This document shows, in pieces, positions 59,368-64,000 of a stretch of 64,000 nucleotides of DNA. The stretch covers positions 186,001 through 250,000 of the forward strand of contig LR990055.1 in assembly GCA_905147135.1 (NCBI GenBank). The letters run 5' to 3'. The notes under the pieces are model-generated. The model saw nothing but the letters and a program-made list of their open reading frames with translations, searched no databases and was not told the DNA's origin. Origin of the DNA: Blastobasis lacticolella (taxonomy: Eukaryota; Arthropoda; Insecta; Lepidoptera; Blastobasidae). How positions within the stretch are numbered: position 1 is the stretch's first letter; each line of letters starts with the position of its first letter. Made by a program: the position numbers and the translations under genes.

Positions 59368-59981
59368 CTGTTCAACGTGTGTAGTCTTAGGGACATCGTA
59401 ATTTTCATACGGGCCCACCTTTGGATTATTAATAAGCGATGTATTCTCATTGGCTTTACATCCACATTTCGGCGGAGGTAGCGGAGCTAGAGGCTTCTTT
59501 TGATCTAAATATCCCGGTTTGGGTGGTCTTTGTGGTGGCCGGTTGTTGCAGTGACAGGCTTCGAGACTCTTTCTAATCGCTCTTGGGGTCAAGTACTCTG
59601 TATTGTTTGAGGAACTGTCTGAGCTGCTTTCCGGTACAGCTTCCATAGTCCAGGCGGGGTTGAAGTGGGGGCTGGGGGTCAGAGCAACAGTGGAGGAACG
59701 AGACATGGCCCCAAGCTTCGTGAGACAGTTACTGCATCTTTCTAAGGTGACGTGGTCAGCGCCACTCCAAGGTGGTTTCACTCCAAGATTCGCGTCGTTT
59801 CTGTAATCTGTATCGTCAAAGCCTCGTCTTTCGTCTGACGGCCAAAGGGGTGATACTCCTCCACAGTCCTCTCCGAAGAAGTTTTCTTCATATAGGCCGC
59901 TGGCAGAATCTGGTAACGATTGATCTACGGTGTTAAGGTCAGACATGCGAGTGCTTGGGCGGGTTTTGCTGTTTTCTCCAT
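59368..59981 (-). CDS. Dok-like adaptor, exon c: tyrosine- and proline-rich docking tail
   Basis: Starts after TTTTTTCAG at 59984-59982; the first two bases complete an Asn codon, and the frame then runs GENSKTRPSTR into MSDLNTVDQ. The methionine at 59946 is therefore internal, not a start. About 204 residues, low complexity and acidic/serine-rich. Visible docking motifs: NTEYLTP (YxxP), ENYDVP (YxxP, the type bound by Crk/RasGAP/Nck SH2 domains), LYEENFF, and the SH3-ligand-like stretches RPPQRPPKPGYL and PLAPLPPPK. Cysteine pairs (CSNC, CHC, CGC) recur, but I recognise no zinc fold. The donor CAG|GTAAGT at 59367 ends at phase 0. Such a tail would be phosphorylated by receptor or Src-family kinases at the membrane to recruit SH2 proteins (inference from family). 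Confidence 0.85.
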
Positions 59982-60365
59982 CTGAAAAAATGTTCTCAAT
60001 TTTACATTGAATTTAGTCGAAGTTCATATTTTAGAATTTCATTTAGGTACTTATTATTTTTATAATGAATAATACGAATCTGTATTGATAGAACTTTGAA
60101 GTATCTTATTTTAAATCGTTGTTATTTTATGGTAAGAATAATAAAGTAGCCAGAGTAATTGCAGGCATAAGACAGATCAACTGTAGATATTATAGAGGAC
60201 AGAAACCATTTTCCATGTAGTGGTCTGTCTGCTGGTAACTTATTTATTTAACAACAATAAATACTTAAACTAAAAACGTAAAACCCTAATTTAAAAGTCT
60301 ATTTGTGCAATTATCTCCCAGATCGCTGTCTGCTAGTTTAATTTTGCCAGTAGAAGAAAACTTAC

Positions 60366-60532
60366 TTCTGGAGGCACCAGGTCGCTGCAAAGTCAGGTTC
60401 CCGCGCGCAGCCAAGTCGAAGGCGTCGACGATCTCTTGAGCCTGATCGGTGAGTAGCACATGCAGGCCCTCACCCTTCCCGCAATGCGAGCCACCCTCGA
60501 AGCAGAACCGGCCTTCGACTACGCCGTAGCGC
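60366..60532 (-). CDS. Dok-like adaptor, exon b: C-terminal half of IRS-type PTB domain
   Basis: This 167-bp exon encodes RRYGVVEGRFCFEGGSHCGK, then a GEGL strand and a helix (DQAQEIVDAFDLAARG). It fits the IRS/Dok/FRS2 PTB consensus LRRYG-x-FxFE-x-G-x-C-x-G-x-G followed by the C-terminal helix. The acceptor is CACCACAG before 60532 and the donor is A|GTAAGT at 60365. One base completes the preceding codon and one is left over for the next exon, so both neighbours join in frame. The intron upstream (60533-63658, about 3.1 kb) carries a separate small gene on the other strand. The arginines of the RRYG region contribute to phosphotyrosine binding in this domain family, and they are intact here. 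Confidence 0.85.
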
Positions 60533-60849
60533 CTGTGGTGGAGGAGTGAAATAATGAAGATCAATGGTAGTCTGAAAGTATGTTGTAATTTATAGTTGTA
60601 AATGCCTTGTTTGTGATTTGTAGTTGTATCGCTAAACCTACTAATATTAATAACGCCTTTCTAGATCTTGTAATGTATGTACCCTCATATATTTATAATA
60701 TGATGTTGGAGTTGCTTTGTACTGGCCGTTAGTCTGACAATAACACTAACTTTGAAAAAACTTCCTGAAACAGTATTTCTAAACCGAGACGGCGCTGAAA
60801 CTTTCAACAATAGCTATCTCAAAGGCCGCCAATGCATTCGCGACTCTCC

Positions 60850-60905
60850 GGGTGATACGGGTGTCTATGGGCAGCGGTGATCACTTCCCATTAGGTGATC
60901 CATTT
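60850..60905 (+). mobile_element. Short LINE 3' tail within the Dok-like intron
   Basis: TCTATGGGCAGCGGTGATCA then CTTCCCATTAGGTGATCC. Confidence 0.5.
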
Positions 60906-61689
60906 TTGGCTCTATTATATTAAAAATAATGTGTACGTTTGTAATCATGATTGGATGGATGTTTGTCAGTACTTCACGCCTAAGCTACTAAATGGATTTT
61001 TATGAAATTTTGCACATAACGTACACAAAACGTCCCAGAATAACAGATAGAAACATCCAGACATTCAATTGGTTCCCGCGGGAGCACAGCATAGTAGAAT
61101 TTCAGTTTACAATTCGTCCGGACTTCAAAATTCACCAGCAAGAGCTGATAAAGTAAAAGGTGTCTCCGACATATTTTTATCAATAGCCCATTGATAAACA
61201 TTAAATTAAGTACATTGCTGTAAACCTTTCATAGCATACACTTGATAATTCAAAGACTTCTGAATGAAAGCACTAACCAGTATTTAAGCATACAACGGTT
61301 AAAGACTAAACGATAGCTTTAGTTAAAGGCTGTAACTTGGGAACACACTCGAGTCTGTTTTAGCTGACGATGTTACATTACTTCGAGTTTCGGGGAGCGC
61401 AGTTGGCGTGTTTTGGTGCTGTGGTTTTGGCTACTCATGTGCGATTTCCTTCCGGAGCGGCCCTGGCTAAGAGTTTTGAATTCCATTGTTAGAAACAGTA
61501 GCAGTTTTGCTTTTCCTTACTGCTTGATGTTTAATAGTTTATTTTAATTATGTATTAGCTACATTACTTATTATCATTCATTTATAAATGGGTATGGGTA
61601 AAACTAAGTACCTATATCGAAGTGTTACATTGGAGTGAACTCTTAAATGTAATGGCAATGGAATTGTAAGTTTCTTTTTACTTTGACGT

Positions 61690-61960
61690 CGACGACAAAG
61701 TGCCGCCGCATTAAACTCGAGATTTATGCGCGCGACGAAATGTCCTCATCCGGCCATCCCGGAGCCAACTTAAAAAACATGGCCGCCTTGCCGCGATAAG
61801 CACAGCAACGCATTATCGTATTTGGGGCGCGAAGTTGGCAGCCGCGCGCGCCAACTCGGTCAAGACAAGATGGCGGACAAGATGGCGTCGCGACCGGAAG
61901 CCGCCGCCATTACGTGCGCCGGCGGCGGCTTTAAACCGGCATCGTTAACTCTTACAGTGC
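61690..61960 (+). promoter_or_regulatory. GC-rich promoter-like block with ATGGCGG motifs and TATA-like box
   Basis: A CpG-rich island in AT-rich surroundings. It holds ACATGGCCGCC, AAGATGGCGGAC and AAGATGGCGTCG (YY1/Pho-like cores), several GCCGCC runs, a TATA-like TTTAAA at 61930-61935 and an initiator-like TTACAGT near 61953-61959, about 25 bp apart. It directly precedes the micropeptide ORF. It could instead serve an alternative promoter of the host gene on the other strand. Confidence 0.4.
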
Positions 61961-62003
61961 GAGACTCGCGGCACACTTTATTGCCGAGCGCACTGATACC
62001 GCC

Positions 62004-62129
62004 ATGAAGTACCACACACACTTTACGACTGCCATGAATACGCTAGTTTTATTGTCCGGCACTATCTACGCGATCGCAATGGGTATCCACTTCATCATAA
62101 AGCGTCGTAAATGCGGCGACGAACATTAA
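62004..62129 (+). CDS. 41-aa single-pass membrane micropeptide (unrecognised)
   Basis: A short ORF below usual length cut-offs. ATG sits in a good context (ACCGCCATG) and TAA is at 62127-62129. The same frame has a stop at 61932-61934, so the start is fixed at 62004 or the second Met, residue 11. Residues 1-12 are polar and His/Thr-rich. Residues 13-32 (TLVLLSGTIYAIAMGIHFII) form an uninterrupted hydrophobic helix. Residues 33-36 are KRRK, then CGDEH. By the positive-inside rule this suggests N-out/C-in topology with the short tail in the cytosol. The ORF is intronless, lies in the 3.1-kb intron of the minus-strand Dok-like gene, and has TTTAAA at 61930, a candidate start site near 61955 and AATAAA at 62224-62229. 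I do not recognise a family and assign no function. A chance ORF remains possible, but the clustering of promoter, Kozak, TM helix, basic stop-transfer and poly(A) signal argues for a gene. Confidence 0.55.
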   Translation: MKYHTHFTTAMNTLVLLSGTIYAIAMGIHFIIKRRKCGDEH

Positions 62130-62223
62130 ATTTGACACGGACCCGTCGAAGATTTTTATTATACGAGGGTTATTATCTATCAGTTGGAAAGTAGTGAAAA
62201 TTGTTATGGATATATTTACGAGT

Positions 62224-62229
62224 AATAAA
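62224..62229 (+). terminator. Candidate poly(A) signal for the micropeptide gene
   Basis: AATAAA about 95 bp after the stop codon at 62129, giving a predicted mature transcript of roughly 0.3 kb. Confidence 0.35.
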
Positions 62230-63658
62230 AGCGGATGCAGTAAGGCGAGGGTTTTATTAAAATAGAATATAATTGTACATCATCGCTTGAGAACCTTTAC
62301 GAGCTTGTTGCTCGGTATAGCAGACATAATTAACTCCTCTCTTCATTAAGTCAGCAATAATAAAGACGATAAGAGCTCAAATACATCCCCGGGCCTTGAA
62401 GTAATAAAATTATATTAATTTTGTTTCTTCGAAATTTGATTTACATATTTGAGAGAAGTTATTCGAACAATGAACTTGATTTCTTAGCGAGTTGTATGAG
62501 TTGCAAATTATGTTTCTTACTCAGAGAGAATTAAAGGCTTATTCTGTGTAACAAAGTTCTGTCCAGAATTTCAACTTCCCATTTTGTCTAATTGAAAAAT
62601 GGAGCTTTAGACTAAAGTATGTAGAACGTCTTCCTACTTAACGAGTTCTTGAATGGAATCCGCGACTTGGCAAGTGTAGTAAACGCAGGTACCTAGAGCA
62701 ACGATTTGCGTAAAGCAAATGAACGATTTGGGATAGATTGGGAAGCTGAAAACGTGGTGCATTGAGAGGCCTATATGTTATACTTTGTTTTACGCATCCT
62801 TTGACACAAATTGCTTCAATAAGAGACCGCATGTTAAACTTGTGTACCAGAGAGAGTAGTATGTATTTACTGGCGGATGTCTTCGATTTGATTACAGTTT
62901 ATTGTTTTTTTACTTTGCGGATGCGACACGATTACTGCGCAAGGTCTATGCGAGCGCTGTGGGTTGGTTTACAAATAATAAAATAACCTTTCTATCATTA
63001 GTATAAAGCTTGACCGGCTACAGAGGTGACCTGTCAATGATGGCGCTAGTTCTGCGTTTTATGTAGCAACACTGGAAGCATGTAATATTTTATGACAGAA
63101 TTCAAATGCCACCAACAATGCGACATGGATAATAAGGAACGTGACGGAAAAATAAACTAACGAGAAACACAACAATAATTTGAAACATAGATTAAAAATA
63201 TATTTTTTTAAATAGTGTAGAGATATTTAATCAATTATATGTATATCAATAACTATCTGATTATCACAATGTCAAAATATAAAACTTAACATAACTAAAC
63301 ATCAGTAAGTGACCCCAACGTGATTAAAAAAGGTAAACAGCAAAACTTAATACGTAGGTTAGCTCATGACAATGGCAAGCCACATTTACATTGCCAACAA
63401 CTTATCTGTTCAGTAGAAATAACCATGTCTAGTGTCTGACCAGGAATATAATAAGGTACTGCCATACTGCGGAATTTTTTAGAACCATTTTTTGCACTGG
63501 CAATATTCCCTCTTGATGCTCTTGACAGACTTCGTATTATGTTATCGGTCAAGCCTTAAATGTCATTTTTATAGTCTCAGTAGCATTTCTGTCCAATTAA
63601 CAGATATGTTCATGGCACTGTACACCTTAACTGTCCACAATAAGATTCAATTTCCTAC
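62230..63658. other. Intronic DNA of the Dok-like gene
   Basis: No exon-like frame with matching splice phases seen. 63010-63150 may hold an unrecognised repeat (GATAATAAGGAACGTGACGG, similar to 21807-21826). Confidence 0.4.
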
Positions 63659-63840
63659 CTCAAATGCTGCAGCTCCCACAAGCCAAGCAGGCGCGGCGGC
63701 AACCCAGCTGTTAGCGCGAACCGTCGCCCGCGCAGGTGCAGCCGCGCCGGGCCCGCCGGCAACTTGCGACTTGAGCCCGCGCCACTGCCAATCAGCACTA
63801 GAAACTCTTGGGAGGAGCCTAGCTGGCCGCCCACTTTGAC
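63659..63840 (-). CDS. Dok-like adaptor, exon a: N-terminal half of IRS-type PTB domain
   Basis: Most upstream exon visible of a minus-strand gene. It encodes about 60 residues matching the first half of an IRS/Dok-type phosphotyrosine-binding domain: a first beta strand (EFLVLIG), a loop, the strand pair around LHLRGRRFAL, and the motif LWELQHLR that runs straight into RRYG of the next exon. The donor (TTTGAG then GTAGGA, GT at 63658-63657) leaves two bases of an AGG codon that the next exon completes. The left boundary in transcript sense is less sure: a CAG at 63843-63841 is the acceptor I chose, because an in-frame stop lies a little farther upstream. Known for the family: PTB domains bind NPXpY-type phosphotyrosines on activated receptors. 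A PH domain, if this is a Dok, would be outside the window. Confidence 0.72.
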
Positions 63841-64000
63841 CTGCGGCAATACCATACTTTGAAGCCTTAAAAATACATTTTGAAGGTAGTTGTTTTTTTA
63901 AAGAGGTAGGGCATATAGCGGGCATTCCGTTCGAATTAAAGCGGTCAGACTGGGCAAATGTCTCTACCTTACAGAATTCCACAGCCAATCTTACTAGTGA

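Noticed and set aside
61822..62007. 61-codon plus-strand frame overlapping the micropeptide start
   Set aside because: Lies in the GC-rich promoter-like block, low-complexity Ala/Arg composition, and overlaps the better ORF in another frame.
63647..63988. 113-codon minus-strand frame in the last kilobase
   Set aside because: Overlaps the PTB exon in a different frame; only the 63659-63840 frame gives PTB residues and matching splice phase. Its upstream half (63850-63988) is unexplained, but no domain is seen.
1..64000. CRISPR arrays, operons or prokaryotic signals
   Set aside because: The window is eukaryotic; the tandem repeats lack the short direct repeat and unique spacer structure.

Overview
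The window is nuclear DNA from an insect, almost certainly a moth or butterfly. It is AT-rich and gene-poor, and it is full of repeat families typical of Lepidoptera: RTE-type LINEs whose 3' ends carry ATG/GATGAT tails, Jockey/CR1-type LINEs, LINE 3' ends with the ACCATCAGGTGG or CTGATGGTAAACAGTCACC signature, and tRNA-like SINEs. No bacterial or organellar gene organisation is visible. The order call rests on repeat recognition; no database was searched.

Layout. From 1 to about 34 kb there is no convincing host gene. It holds a mariner DD34D relic (3.4-3.6 kb), RTE 3' fragments (5.4, 9.2, 17.5, 33.7 kb), a broken CR1/Jockey-type LINE with recognisable reverse transcriptase (12.1-14.05 kb), a second Jockey-type C-terminus (14.8-15.5 kb), several small inverted-repeat elements (8.3, 20.8, 21.8, 27.5 kb), and a three-level nest of insertions at 27.95-29.35 kb. 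From 34 to 47 kb there are SINEs, LINE tails and MITE-like elements, separated by low-repeat stretches that look like conserved non-coding DNA (also at 22-24 kb). Two tandem arrays lie side by side at 48.65-50.23 kb: four degenerate ~142-bp units, then units of 233, 276 and 233 bp plus a partial. At 51.81-53.15 kb sits a young 5'-truncated RTE copy with a perfect 12-bp target-site duplication and an unbroken frame.

The main host gene is on the minus strand at about 63840 to 56832. Six exons join in phase to give about 910 residues in this window. They encode an IRS-type PTB domain followed by a long disordered tail with YxxP, NxxY, YxN and proline-rich SH3-ligand motifs. This is a receptor-tyrosine-kinase docking adaptor, most like Dok (FRS2 is the alternative). 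Its N-terminus, which would hold a PH domain in a Dok, lies beyond the right edge.

Inside the 3.1-kb intron of that gene, on the opposite strand, a GC-rich block with ATGGCGG-type motifs leads into a 41-codon ORF (62004-62129) for a single-pass membrane micropeptide. It has a TATA-like box, a good Kozak context, an in-frame upstream stop and an AATAAA signal. This is the best candidate here for something undescribed.
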